64,000 bases of DNA from Pseudomonas cerasi (lineage in GTDB: Bacteria > Pseudomonadota > Gammaproteobacteria > Pseudomonadales > Pseudomonadaceae): positions 4,993,001 through 5,057,000 of the forward strand of contig NZ_LT222319.1 of NCBI RefSeq assembly GCF_900074915.1. Reading direction: 5' to 3'. The notes under the pieces were generated by a model. That model was not told where the DNA came from. It searched no databases and worked only from the letters and a program-made list of their open reading frames with translations. Shown here in pieces: positions 54,888-64,000 of this stretch. The translations under genes were made by a program, and so were the position numbers. Each line of letters begins with the position of its first letter. Position 1 is the stretch's first letter.

Positions 54888-55574
54888 TTACTTAGCAGCT
54901 TTTTTACGAGGCGCTGGTGCTTGTGGTTTCAGTTCTTCTTGGCGACCACCAATTACTTCGCCTTTGAAGATCCAAACCTTTACACCGATCACACCGTAAG
55001 TGGTGTGAGCTTCGTAGTTGGCATAGTCGATGTCGGCACGCAGGGTGTGCAGTGGCACACGACCTTCGCGATACCATTCAGTACGTGCGATTTCAGCACC
55101 GCCGAGACGACCGCTCACTTGGATTTTGATGCCTTTGGCACCAATGCGCATGGCGTTCTGAACAGCGCGCTTCATAGCGCGACGGAACATTACGCGACGC
55201 TCCAGCTGCTGAGCTACGCTCTGCGCAACCAGCATACCGTCGAGCTCCGGCTTACGGATCTCTTCGATATTGATGTGCACAGGCACACCCATTTGCTTGG
55301 TCAGGTCCTGACGCAGTTTCTCAACATCTTCACCTTTCTTCCCGATAACGATACCTGGACGAGCGGTGTGGATGGTGATACGTGCTGTCTGAGCCGGACG
55401 ATGGATATCGATACGGCTGACGGACGCGCTTTTTAATTTGTCTTGGAGGTACTCACGCACTTTCAGATCAGCGAACAAATAGTCCGCATAAGTCCGACCG
55501 TCTGCGTACCAGACGGAGGTGTGCTCCTTGACGATTCCCAGGCGAATGCCAATGGGATGTACTTTCTGACCCAT
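54888..55574 (-). CDS. rpsC: Ribosomal protein S3
   Basis: A 228-residue S3 ([20 protein letters not shown]) with the KH domain [15 protein letters not shown]. It is part of the mRNA entry channel. The start is set at 55574; the in-frame opening up to 55658 is rplV read-through. Confidence 0.97.
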
Positions 55575-55587
55575 CTCTTCGACTCCG

Positions 55588-55920
55588 TTACTTGTCAGCA
55601 ACCTTGACAGTGATATGGCAAGACCGCTTGACGATGCGATCAGCACGGCCTTTAGCACGTGGCATGATGCGCTTCAGCGAACGCCCTTCGTTGACGAAAA
55701 CGGTGGAGACCTTGAGGTCATCAACGTCTGCGCCTTCGTTATGCTCGGCGTTGGCTACAGCCGACTCCAGCACTTTCTTCAGGATCTCGGCGGCTTTCTT
55801 ACTGCTGAAAGCCAACAGGTTGAGCGCTTCGCCCACCTTCTTCCCGCGGATCTGGTCGGCGACCAAGCGGGCTTTCTGGGCGGAGATTCGAGCGCCCGAC
55901 AACTTAGCGGCTACTTCCAT
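55588..55920 (-). CDS. rplV: Ribosomal protein L22
   Basis: A 110-residue L22 lining the exit tunnel ([20 protein letters not shown]; the extended loop [20 protein letters not shown]). Confidence 0.97.
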
Positions 55921-55933
55921 CGTTCCTTACCCC

Positions 55934-56209
55934 TTAACGCTTGGCTTTCTTGTCTGCCACGTGCCCACGATATGTGCGGGTACCGGCAAACTCGCCTAGT
56001 TTATGGCCGACCATGTCTTCGTTCACGAGAACTGGAACATGCTGGCGACCGTTATGCACTGCAATGGTCAAACCGACCATTTGTGGCAGGATCATCGAAC
56101 GACGCGACCAGGTCTTAACTGGTTTGCGATCGTTCTTTTCCGCCGCCACTTCGATCTTCTTCAGTAGGTGAAGATCAATAAAAGGACCTTTTTTCAGAGA
56201 ACGTGGCAC
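55934..56209 (-). CDS. rpsS: Ribosomal protein S19
   Basis: A 91-residue S19 (MPRSLKKGPFIDLHLLKKIE; TWSRRSMILPQMVGLTIAVH) of the 30S head. It precedes rplV by 13 bp. Confidence 0.97.
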   Translation of the reverse strand: MPRSLKKGPFIDLHLLKKIEVAAEKNDRKPVKTWSRRSMILPQMVGLTIAVHNGRQHVPVLVNEDMVGHKLGEFAGTRTYRGHVADKKAKR

Positions 56210-56225
56210 TGTCGTATCCCTCTAT

Positions 56226-57050
56226 TTACTTGCGACGACGGACGATCATTTTGTCGGTACGCTTATTACCACGAGTCTTCGCGCCCTTAGTCGGGAAGCC
56301 CCACGGCGATACCGGATGACGACCACCAGAGGTACGACCTTCACCACCACCATGTGGGTGGTCAACCGGGTTCATGGCAACACCACGAACGGTTGGGCGA
56401 ACGCCACGCCAGCGTTTGGCACCCGCTTTACCCAGCGAACGAAGGCTGTGCTCGGAGTTCGAGACTTCGCCCAGCGTTGCACGGCACTCAGACAGTACTT
56501 TACGCATTTCACCGGAGCGAAGACGCAGGGTAACGTACACACCTTCACGAGCGATCAGCTGTGCCGAGGCACCAGCGGAACGAGCGATCTGTGCGCCTTT
56601 ACCTGGCTTCAGTTCGATGCCGTGTACGGTGCTACCAACTGGAATGTTGCGCAGTTGAAGAGCGTTGCCCGGCTTGATTGGTGCCAGAGCACCTGCAATC
56701 AGCTGGTCGCCAGCACTCACGCCTTTAGGGGCGATGATGTAGCGGCGCTCGCCGTCTGCGTAAAGCAGCAGAGCAATGTGAGCAGTACGGTTTGGATCGT
56801 ATTCGATACGCTCGACGGTGGCAGCGATGCCATCCTTGTCGTTGCGACGGAAGTCGACCAGACGATAATGCTGCTTATGGCCACCACCGATATGACGGGT
56901 AGTAATACGACCATTGTTGTTACGACCACCAGACTTCGATTTTTTCTCGAGCAGCGGTGCGTGAGGAGCGCCTTTATGCAGCTCCTGGTTGACCACCTTG
57001 ACCACAAAACGGCGGCCAGGGGAAGTCGGTTTGCATTTAACGATTGCCAT
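56226..57050 (-). CDS. rplB: Ribosomal protein L2
   Basis: A 274-residue L2 near the peptidyl transferase centre. The conserved [20 protein letters not shown] stretch is present and the tail is KMIVRRRK. Confidence 0.97.
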
Positions 57051-57064
57051 GATGCACCCCTTCC

Positions 57065-57364
57065 TTACTCAGCACTGCTGCTGAAATCGAGATCTTGGCC
57101 TGGCTGAAGGGAGATAACTGCCTTCTTCCAGTCATTATGCTTGCCCAGACCGCGAGCAGTGCGCTTGCTCTTACCCAGAACATTCAGGGTAGTAACACGC
57201 TCTACTTTCACGCTGAACAGGCTTTCGACGGCCTTCTTGATTTCCAGCTTGGTTGCGTCAGTAGCAACCTTGAAAACGAACTGACCTTTTTTGTCTGCAA
57301 GAACCGTAGCCTTCTCGGAAACGTGCGGGCCAAGCAGAACTTTAAATACGCGTTCCTGGTTCAT
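57065..57364 (-). CDS. rplW: Ribosomal protein L23
   Basis: A 99-residue L23 at the tunnel exit ([32 protein letters not shown] loop). It is the binding platform for trigger factor and SRP. It overlaps the rplD end by 4 bp. Confidence 0.96.
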
Positions 57365-57963
57365 CCCAGCAGCTCCTCGAATTTCTTCACGGCCGACACA
57401 GTGATCAACACTTTGTCGTATGCGATCAGACTAACTGGATCGGAACCTTGAACGTCACGTACATCAACGTGCGGCAGGTTACGAGCAGCCAGGTACAGAT
57501 TCTGGTCAACAGCGTCAGACACGATCAGGACGTCAGTCAGGCCCATGCCAGTCAGCTTGTTCAGCAAATCTTTGGTTTTCGGTGCTTCAACAGCGAAGTC
57601 CTGAACCACGACCAAACGATCAGTACGAACCAGTTCAGCAAGGATGGAGCGCAGAGCAGCGCGATACATCTTCTTGTTGAGCTTCTGAGTGTGATCCTGA
57701 GGACGAGCCGCGAAAGTGGTACCGCCGCCACGCCAGATTGGGCTACGGATAGTACCGGCACGAGCACGGCCAGTGCCTTTCTGACGCCAAGGGCGCTTAC
57801 CGCCACCACGAACGTCGGAACGGGTCTTTTGCTGCTTGCTACCCTGACGACCGCCAGCCATGTAGGCCACGACTGCCTGGTGAACCAGCGTCTCGTTGAA
57901 TTCGCCGCCAAATGTCAGTTCGGAAACTTCGATTGCCTGAGCGTCATTTACATTTAATTGCAT
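57361..57963 (-). CDS. rplD: Ribosomal protein L4
   Basis: A 200-residue L4 with the tunnel loop (GSKQQKTRSDVRGGGKRPWR, then QKGTGRARAGT). In enteric bacteria it also represses the S10 operon. Here the S10 leader is short (see the promoter entry). Confidence 0.97.
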   Translation of the reverse strand: MQLNVNDAQAIEVSELTFGGEFNETLVHQAVVAYMAGGRQGSKQQKTRSDVRGGGKRPWRQKGTGRARAGTIRSPIWRGGGTTFAARPQDHTQKLNKKMYRAALRSILAELVRTDRLVVVQDFAVEAPKTKDLLNKLTGMGLTDVLIVSDAVDQNLYLAARNLPHVDVRDVQGSDPVSLIAYDKVLITVSAVKKFEELLG

Positions 57964-57975
57964 GTCAGCTTCCCC

Positions 57976-58611
57976 TTAACCGCGAGCCTTGGCTGCCGGA
58001 CGTACAACCAGGTTGCCGCCAGTAGCGCCAGGAACAGCACCCTTGACCAACAACAGATTGCGTTCAGCGTCCACGCGCACTACTTCCAGGGACTGCACGG
58101 TCACGCGCTCAGCGCCCATATGACCGGACATTTTTTTGCCCTTGAATACACGACCAGGAGTCTGGCACTGGCCGATAGAGCCTGGGACGCGGTGGGAGAC
58201 GGAGTTACCGTGGGTATTGTCTTGACCACGGAAATTCCAACGCTTGATCGTACCCTGGAAGCCTTTACCCTTGGACTGACCGGTTACATCAACCAGTTGA
58301 CCAGCGGCGAAGATTTCAGCGTTGATCTGATCGCCAGCCTGGTAGTCGCCTTCTTCAAGACGGAATTCCATGACGGTACGACCGGCGGCAACGTTCGCCT
58401 TAGCGAAGTGGCCAGCCTGAGCGGCTGTAACACGCGAAGCGCGACGCTCGCCGACAGTGACTTGCACTGCACGATAGCCATCGGTTTCTTCGGTTTTGAA
58501 CTGAGTGACGCGATTCGGCTCGATCTCAATGACCGTGACCGGAATGGAGACACCTTCTTCGGTGAAAATACGGGTCATACCGCATTTACGACCGACTACA
58601 CCAATAGTCAT
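57976..58611 (-). CDS. rplC: Ribosomal protein L3
   Basis: A 211-residue L3 (MTIGVVGRKCGMTRIFTEEG; QSKGKGFQGTIKRWNFRGQD, with the conserved Gln near GNSVSHRVPGSIGQCQTPGR that is methylated in enteric bacteria). The ATG at 58611 is used; the opening to 58644 is upstream read-through. Confidence 0.96.
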   Translation of the reverse strand: MTIGVVGRKCGMTRIFTEEGVSIPVTVIEIEPNRVTQFKTEETDGYRAVQVTVGERRASRVTAAQAGHFAKANVAAGRTVMEFRLEEGDYQAGDQINAEIFAAGQLVDVTGQSKGKGFQGTIKRWNFRGQDNTHGNSVSHRVPGSIGQCQTPGRVFKGKKMSGHMGAERVTVQSLEVVRVDAERNLLLVKGAVPGATGGNLVVRPAAKARG

Positions 58612-58692
58612 GTTGTAAACCTCATGAGTGTACGGGGCTTTCACCCGCTATGGCCGCCCATTTCAGAGCGTTACACGACTAAGACCCAAGTC

Positions 58693-59004
58693 TTAGCCGA
58701 GGCTGATCTGAACTTCCACACCGGCCGCAAGATCAAGCTTCATAAGCGCATCAACGGTTTTTTCCGTTGGCTGAACAATGTCCAGAACACGCTTGTGAGT
58801 ACGGATCTCATACTGGTCGCGCGCGTCTTTGTTGACGTGCGGAGAAACCAGAACGGTGAACCGCTCTTTACGAGTCGGCAGTGGAATCGGACCACGCACC
58901 TGTGCACCAGTACGTTTCGCGGTTTCCACGATTTCCTGGGTTGATTGGTCGATCAGGCGATGGTCAAAAGCCTTCAACCTGATACGGATTTGCTGGTTTT
59001 GCAT
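58693..59004 (-). CDS. rpsJ: Ribosomal protein S10
   Basis: A 103-residue S10 (MQNQQIRIRLKAFDHRLIDQ; QVRGPIPLPTRKERFTVLVS), also the NusE transcription antitermination factor. The start is the ATG at 59004; the extended frame to 59085 is leader. Confidence 0.97.
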   Translation of the reverse strand: MQNQQIRIRLKAFDHRLIDQSTQEIVETAKRTGAQVRGPIPLPTRKERFTVLVSPHVNKDARDQYEIRTHKRVLDIVQPTEKTVDALMKLDLAAGVEVQISLG

Positions 59005-59068
59005 TGGATTCAGACTCCAGATTGCTGTTCCCACCGAGCGCAATACGCCCGTTAAAAGGAGGCGCAAT

Positions 59069-59095
59069 TCTATAGACGACCTCACTAGGTGTCAA
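59069..59095 (-). promoter_or_regulatory. Promoter of the S10 operon
   Basis: On the minus strand TTGACA (59095-59090) and TATAGA (59074-59069) are separated by 15 bp (or 16 with the next alignment). It sits just after the tuf terminator. The predicted leader to rpsJ is only about 57 bases, much shorter than the Escherichia coli S10 leader. Confidence 0.65.
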
Positions 59096-59100
59096 CCCAA

Positions 59101-59135
59101 TAAAAAAGCCCCCGCGTTGCGGGGGCTCTTTTTGG
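59101..59135 (-). terminator. Terminator of the str operon
   Basis: On the minus strand AGAGCCCCCGCAACGCGGGG followed by GCTTTTTTATTG forms a strong hairpin and U-run, just after the tuf stop. Confidence 0.92.
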
Positions 59136-59145
59136 GAATCAACGC

Positions 59146-60339
59146 TTACGCGATGATTTTGGCCACGACGCCAGCGCCGACGGTACGACCGCCTTCACGG
59201 ATTGCGAAACGCAGACCATCTTCCATTGCGATTGGCTTGATCAGGGTAACGGAAACTTTAACGTTATCACCTGGCATAACCATTTCTACGCCTTCCGGCA
59301 GTTCGCAGCTACCAGTTACGTCGGTAGTACGGAAGTAGAACTGTGGACGGTAGCCTTTGAAGAACGGAGTGTGACGACCGCCTTCTTCTTTGCTCAGAAC
59401 GTAGATTTCAGCTTCAAACTGAGTGTGCGGCTTGACGGTGCCTGGCTTGACCAGAACCTGGCCACGCTCAACGTCGTCACGCTTGGTACCACGCAGCAGA
59501 ACGCCGCAGTTCTCGCCAGCACGACCTTCGTCGAGCAGCTTACGGAACATTTCAACACCGGTGCAGGTGGTGACGGTAGTGTCACGCAGACCAACGATTT
59601 CCAGTGGATCCTGAACCTTGACGATACCGCGCTCAATACGACCAGTCACAACAGTACCGCGACCGGAGATCGAGAACACGTCTTCGATTGGCATCAGGAA
59701 CGGCTTGTCGGTCAGACGAACTGGTTCTGGAATGTAGGAGTCCAGTGTTTCAACCAGTTTACGAACGGCAGTGGTGCCCATTTCGTTGTCGTCTTTACCT
59801 TCCAGAGCCATACGAGCAGAACCGATGATGATCGGAGTGTCGTCGCCTGGGAAGTCGTAAGTGCTCAGCAGATCGCGCACTTCCATCTCAACCAGTTCCA
59901 GCAGCTCAGCGTCGTCTACCAGGTCAGCCTTGTTCAGGAAAACCACGATGTACGGAACGCCAACCTGACGGGACAGCAGGATGTGCTCACGGGTTTGTGG
60001 CATCGGACCATCAGCGGCCGAACAAACCAGAATCGCGCCGTCCATCTGGGCAGCACCGGTGATCATGTTCTTCACGTAGTCAGCGTGACCTGGGCAGTCA
60101 ACGTGAGCGTAGTGACGGATCAACGATTTGTATTCAACGTGCGCGGTATTAATGGTAATACCACGAGCTTTCTCTTCCGGTGCGCTGTCGATCTTGTCGA
60201 ATTCAACAGCAGCCGAACCGAAAACTTCGGAGCAGACGCGAGTCAGAGCAGCGGTCAGCGTGGTTTTACCGTGGTCAACGTGACCAATGGTGCCAACGTT
60301 GACGTGCGGGAGGGAACGATCAAATTTTTCTTTAGCCAC
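59146..60339 (-). CDS. tuf: Elongation factor Tu
   Basis: A 397-residue EF-Tu. GTPase motifs are GHVDHGKT (19-26), DCPGHADY and NKAD, followed by domains 2 and 3 (VTGRIERGIVKVQDPLEIVG, ending VGAGVVAKIIA). It delivers aminoacyl-tRNA to the ribosome. It follows fusA by 31 bp and is the last gene of the str operon, unlike the tufB copy expected elsewhere. Confidence 0.97.
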   Translation of the reverse strand: MAKEKFDRSLPHVNVGTIGHVDHGKTTLTAALTRVCSEVFGSAAVEFDKIDSAPEEKARGITINTAHVEYKSLIRHYAHVDCPGHADYVKNMITGAAQMDGAILVCSAADGPMPQTREHILLSRQVGVPYIVVFLNKADLVDDAELLELVEMEVRDLLSTYDFPGDDTPIIIGSARMALEGKDDNEMGTTAVRKLVETLDSYIPEPVRLTDKPFLMPIEDVFSISGRGTVVTGRIERGIVKVQDPLEIVGLRDTTVTTCTGVEMFRKLLDEGRAGENCGVLLRGTKRDDVERGQVLVKPGTVKPHTQFEAEIYVLSKEEGGRHTPFFKGYRPQFYFRTTDVTGSCELPEGVEMVMPGDNVKVSVTLIKPIAMEDGLRFAIREGGRTVGAGVVAKIIA

Positions 60340-60370
60340 GACAAATAACTCCTAGCCTAAAGGCGCTGAA

Positions 60371-62476
60371 TCAGCCTTGTTTTTTGGTTACAGTTTCGAC
60401 GATGTGCGACGGAGCTGTATTGTATTTTTTGAATTCCATAGAGTAGCTTGCGCGACCCTGAGACATGGAGCGAACGTCGGTCGCATAACCGAACATCTCA
60501 CCCAACGGAACCTCGGCACGAATTACCTTGCCGGAAACCGTATCTTCCATACCCAGAATCATGCCGCGACGGCGGTTAAGGTCGCCCATCACGTCACCCA
60601 TATAGTCTTCAGGCGTAACAACCTCTACCGCCATGATCGGCTCAAGCAACTCACCACCGCCCTTCTGGGCCAGTTGCTTGGTCGCCATGGAGGCAGCCAC
60701 CTTAAACGCCATCTCGTTCGAGTCGACGTCATGGTAGGAACCATCAAACACGGTAGCCTTCAGGCCGATCAGCGGATAGCCGGCAACAACGCCGTTCTTC
60801 ATCTGCTCTTCGATACCCTTCTGGATAGCCGGGATGTATTCCTTGGGAACAACACCACCTACCACTTCGTTTACGAATTGCAGACCTTCCTGACCTTCGT
60901 CAGCAGGTGCAAAACGGATCCAGCAGTGACCGAACTGGCCACGACCGCCGGATTGACGAACGAACTTGCCTTCGATTTCACAATTCTTCGTGATGCGCTC
61001 ACGATAGGAAACCTGAGGCTTGCCGATGTTGGCTTCGACGTTGAACTCACGGCGCATCCGGTCAACCAGGATGTCCAGGTGCAGCTCGCCCATGCCAGAG
61101 ATGATCGTTTGACCAGTCTCTTCATCAGTCTTGACGCGGAAAGACGGGTCTTCCTGAGCAAGTTTACCCAGTGCGATACCCATTTTTTCCTGGTCATCCT
61201 TGGTTTTAGGCTCAACGGCAACCGAAATAACCGGCTCCGGGAAGTCCATGCGAACCAGGATGATTGGCTTGTCAGCGTTGCACAAGGTCTCACCAGTGGT
61301 GACGTCCTTCATGCCGATCAAGGCCGCGATGTCACCAGCGCGTACTTCCTTGATCTCTTCGCGGGCGTTTGCGTGCATCTGCACCATACGACCCACACGC
61401 TCTTTCTTGCCCTTGACCGAGTTGATCACGCCGTCGCCGGATGCCAACACGCCCGAGTAAACGCGGACGAAAGTCAAGGTACCCACGAATGGGTCGGTAG
61501 CGATCTTGAACGCCAGAGCCGAGAACGGCTCGTTGTCGTCTGCATGACGCTCCATCAGGACTTCTTCGTTATCAGGATCGGAACCCTTGATAGCTGGAAT
61601 GTCGGTCGGAGCCGGCAGGTAGTCGATCACGGCGTCGAGAACCAGGGGAACGCCCTTGTTCTTGAACGAAGAACCGCAAACAGCAAGAACGATCTCGCCA
61701 GCGATAGTACGCTGACGCAGAGCGGCCTTGATTTCCTCGTTGGAGAGTTCTTCACCTTCGAGGTACTTGTTCATCAGCTCTTCGCTGGCTTCGGCCGCAG
61801 CCTCGACCATGTTGCTGCGCCATTCATCAGCCAGTTCCTGCAGTTCAGCAGGGATAGGCTCACGACGCGGAACCATACCCTTGTCGGCATCGTTCCAGTA
61901 AACAGCTTCCATGGACATCAGATCGATCTGACCCTGGAAGTTGTCTTCGGCGCCAATGGCCAGCTGGATCGGCACCGGGGTGTGACCCAGGCGCTGCTTG
62001 ATCTGAGCGATTACGCGCAGAAAGTTCGCACCTGCACGGTCCATCTTGTTCACGTAAACGATACGTGGAACACCGTACTTGTTGGCTTGACGCCATACGG
62101 TTTCGGACTGCGGCTCTACGCCGGAAGTACCACAGAACACAACGACCGCGCCGTCGAGCACACGCAGGGAACGCTCAACTTCAATGGTGAAGTCAACGTG
62201 GCCCGGGGTGTCAATGACGTTGAAACGGTATTGGTCTTTGTGTTGCTTCTCGGAACCCTGCCAGAAGGCAGTAATAGCAGCAGAAGTAATGGTAATACCA
62301 CGCTCCTGCTCCTGAACCATCCAGTCCGTGGTCGCGGCGCCGTCATGCACCTCGCCCATTTTGTGGCTTTTGCCGGTGTAAAAAAGGACGCGCTCGGTGG
62401 TGGTGGTTTTACCAGCATCCACGTGAGCAACGATACCAATGTTACGGTAGCGGCCAATCGGAGTAGTACGAGCCAT
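60371..62476 (-). CDS. fusA: Elongation factor G
   Basis: A 701-residue EF-G translocase. GTPase motifs are AHVDAGKT, DTPGHVDF and NKMD, with domain IV (RGQFGHCWIRFAPADEGQEG) and the C-terminal domain V. Length is normal. A long open frame on the opposite strand is a codon-bias shadow. Confidence 0.97.
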   Translation of the reverse strand: MARTTPIGRYRNIGIVAHVDAGKTTTTERVLFYTGKSHKMGEVHDGAATTDWMVQEQERGITITSAAITAFWQGSEKQHKDQYRFNVIDTPGHVDFTIEVERSLRVLDGAVVVFCGTSGVEPQSETVWRQANKYGVPRIVYVNKMDRAGANFLRVIAQIKQRLGHTPVPIQLAIGAEDNFQGQIDLMSMEAVYWNDADKGMVPRREPIPAELQELADEWRSNMVEAAAEASEELMNKYLEGEELSNEEIKAALRQRTIAGEIVLAVCGSSFKNKGVPLVLDAVIDYLPAPTDIPAIKGSDPDNEEVLMERHADDNEPFSALAFKIATDPFVGTLTFVRVYSGVLASGDGVINSVKGKKERVGRMVQMHANAREEIKEVRAGDIAALIGMKDVTTGETLCNADKPIILVRMDFPEPVISVAVEPKTKDDQEKMGIALGKLAQEDPSFRVKTDEETGQTIISGMGELHLDILVDRMRREFNVEANIGKPQVSYRERITKNCEIEGKFVRQSGGRGQFGHCWIRFAPADEGQEGLQFVNEVVGGVVPKEYIPAIQKGIEEQMKNGVVAGYPLIGLKATVFDGSYHDVDSNEMAFKVAASMATKQLAQKGGGELLEPIMAVEVVTPEDYMGDVMGDLNRRRGMILGMEDTVSGKVIRAEVPLGEMFGYATDVRSMSQGRASYSMEFKKYNTAPSHIVETVTKKQG

Positions 62477-62506
62477 AAAGCCCTCGCAAAATTAGTGACG
62501 CTGAAA

Positions 62507-62977
62507 TTAGAAGCGGTAGTGCGAGAAAGCCTTGTTGGCCTCAGCCATACGGTGCACGTCTTCACGCTTCTTGACCGCAGCACCTTTACCTTCGGCGGCG
62601 TCCAGCAGTTCGCCAGCCAAACGCAGCGCCATTGACTTCTCACCGCGCTTGCGCGCGAAGTCTACCAGCCAACGCATTGCCAGAGCATTACGACGGGACG
62701 GACGAACTTCGACAGGAACCTGGTAAGTAGCACCGCCTACACGGCGCGACTTTACTTCGACCAGCGGAGCGATGGCGTCGAGAGCTTTCTCGAAGATTTC
62801 CAGGGGGTCGCTGTTCTTACGTTCTTTAACCTTTTCCAGCGCGCCATAAACGATACGCTCGGCAACGGCTTTCTTGCCGCTTTCCATTACGTGGTTCATG
62901 AACTTGGCCAGAATCTGGCTGCCGTATTTTGGATCGTCAAGCACTTCGCGCTTGGCTGCTACGCGTCTTCTTGGCAT
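62507..62977 (-). CDS. rpsG: Ribosomal protein S7
   Basis: A 156-residue S7 ([40 protein letters not shown]), the head-assembly initiator. It lies between rpsL and fusA, with a 122-bp gap upstream. Confidence 0.97.
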
Positions 62978-63099
62978 GGATAAGCCCTCAAACGGTCTTC
63001 AGGTTAGCTCGGGACCACCATCCTGCGAGGGATGCGCCCGACCTTACTCTTATCGACTCAGAAAAATAGAAATCTGCAATTTCAAACAGAAGCCAAAAA

Positions 63100-63471
63100 C
63101 TACTTAGGCTTCTTGGTACCGTATTTCGAGCGACCCTGGTTACGACCTTTAACGCCGGAAGTATCCAAAGAACCACGAACGGTGTGATAACGAACACCTG
63201 GCAAGTCTTTTACACGACCGCCACGGATCAGTACCACGCTGTGCTCTTGCAGGTTGTGACCTTCACCACCGATGTACGAGGAAACCTCGAAACCGTTGGT
63301 CAGGCGCACACGGCAGACTTTACGCAATGCCGAGTTAGGTTTTTTCGGCGTGGTGGTATACACACGAGTGCACACACCGCGACGTTGCGGGCAGTTCTGC
63401 AGCGCAGGTACGTCGGATTTCTCGACGATACGCTTACGCGGCTGACGTACCAGCTGGTTGATAGTTGCCAT
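63100..63471 (-). CDS. rpsL: Ribosomal protein S12
   Basis: A 123-residue S12 (MATINQLVRQPRKRIVEKSD). The fidelity loop KPNSALRKVCRVRLTNGFEV carries the wild-type Lys at the streptomycin site, and LIRGGRVKDLPGVRYHTVRG is intact. It is the first gene of the str operon. Confidence 0.98.
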   Translation of the reverse strand: MATINQLVRQPRKRIVEKSDVPALQNCPQRRGVCTRVYTTTPKKPNSALRKVCRVRLTNGFEVSSYIGGEGHNLQEHSVVLIRGGRVKDLPGVRYHTVRGSLDTSGVKGRNQGRSKYGTKKPK

Positions 63472-63561
63472 CTACTAGCTCCACTGTTGTCTTGCGACGC
63501 TATTGTCTTACAAGAAAAGCAAATGACAGGGCACAGGCCCCGCCAAATTTAGGGGTACAAG

Positions 63562-63590
63562 AGTCTAAAGAGGATCCCGCCCCCAGTCAA
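63562..63590 (-). promoter_or_regulatory. Promoter of the str operon
   Basis: On the minus strand TTGACT (63590-63585) and TAGACT (63567-63562) are separated by 17 bp. It lies about 90 bases before rpsL, and after the rpoC stop, so rpsL has its own promoter. Confidence 0.75.
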
Positions 63591-63599
63591 GACAAAGCC

Positions 63600-63670
63600 C
63601 CGACGTCCTCACCGGGCGAGGCAGCACGAAAGGTGCTGTCTGCCAGGTGAAAAATGCCGAGGCTCTGGTC
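63600..63670 (-). other. rpoC-rpsL gap with hairpin
   Basis: A small inverted repeat, AGCACC-ttt-cGTGCT-like at about 63628-63642, follows the rpoC stop. No clear T-run follows, so termination before rpsL is uncertain and some read-through is possible. Confidence 0.35.
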
Positions 63671-64000
63671 TCAATTACCGCTGGAGTTCAACGCTTCCGT
63701 CAGAGCTGCTTCTACTTCGCTCGCGCTGACACGGGTCGGTTTGTCCATTTCACGACGACGCTTGCGCTCGCTGTGATAAGCCAGACCAGTACCGGCCGGG
63801 ATCAGACGACCCACGACCACGTTTTCCTTCAGGCCGCGCAGGTAATCGCGCTTGCCGGTCACAGCCGCTTCGGTCAGTACGCGGGTTGTCTCCTGGAAGG
63901 AGGCCGCGGAGATGAACGACTCGGTGGACAGCGATGCCTTGGTGATACCCAGCAACACGCGAGTGAACTTGGAGACAAACTTGTCTTCCGTGCTCAAACG
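63671..64000 (-). CDS. rpoC: RNA polymerase beta' subunit, 3' end
   Basis: The last ~109 residues of RpoC, cut by the window edge. The landmarks are LGITKASLSTESFISAASFQ followed by ETTRVLTEAAVTGKRDYLRG and ENVVVGRLIPAGTG, the conserved C-terminal segment near the secondary channel. The downstream gene rpsL fits the rpoBC-str order. Confidence 0.97.
   Translation of the reverse strand, partial: RLSTEDKFVSKFTRVLLGITKASLSTESFISAASFQETTRVLTEAAVTGKRDYLRGLKENVVVGRLIPAGTGLAYHSERKRRREMDKPTRVSASEVEAALTEALNSSGN

Noticed and set aside
60377..62635. A 752-codon open frame opposite fusA
   Set aside because: It mirrors the fusA codon pattern, has no matching family, and is typical of antisense frames in high-GC coding DNA.

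Overview
The window looks like a chromosomal segment of a fluorescent Pseudomonas, most likely the P. syringae group. The reasons are the rpoC-rpsL-rpsG-fusA-tuf-S10-spc-alpha-rplQ order, followed by katA, a heme-free-type bacterioferritin, uvrA, an MFS gene and ssb (the order remembered from P. aeruginosa), a Pseudomonas REP pair, and high-GC core genes. The species call is inference.

Layout. (1) 1-10.9 kb is accessory core. It has an exbD tail and a TonB-dependent receptor, a small helical protein, a secreted Cys-rich tandem-repeat protein, two convergent lipoproteins, an SDR oxidoreductase, a membrane GGDEF-EAL protein paired with a PhnD-like periplasmic binding protein, and a beta-lactamase-family remnant. 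(2) 10.9-19.1 kb holds a ROK regulator divergent from a tightly overlapping seven-gene operon: a Ugp-type ABC importer, a glycerophosphodiester phosphodiesterase, an inositol-monophosphatase-family enzyme and a Tat-type GH10 xylanase. (3) About 19.1-38.0 kb is a genomic island, with AT-richer genes and modular cargo. The cargo is a hypothetical protein, a SIR2-HerA pair (a known type of anti-phage system), a DUF6236-like protein, an IS21-family element, a HamB-like helicase fused to a predicted PD-(D/E)XK nuclease, a zinc-ribbon protein, and a small gene ending in a tandem palindrome. An IS5-family element with a CTAG duplication follows. The island ends in three successive tyrosine recombinases plus a small coiled-coil protein, resembling Tn554 or recombinase-trio elements. 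(4) 38.0-45.2 kb is DNA maintenance and peroxide/iron defence: ssb, a YajR-like MFS transporter, uvrA, a ferritin and katA. (5) 45.2-64 kb is the ribosomal super-operon on the minus strand, from rplQ back to the 3' end of rpoC.

How the parts work together. The importer operon probably brings in a glycerophosphodiester or related polyol phosphate, cleaves it, dephosphorylates the product, and is controlled by the ROK repressor. The island appears to be a recombinase-driven carrier of phage-defence genes. Its cargo modules are separated by degenerate copies of one intergenic motif. In the ribosomal cluster, good sigma70-type promoters lie before rpsL and rpsJ and inside the cluster before rpsM and rpsH. 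The two internal promoters each abut or overlap a strong hairpin.
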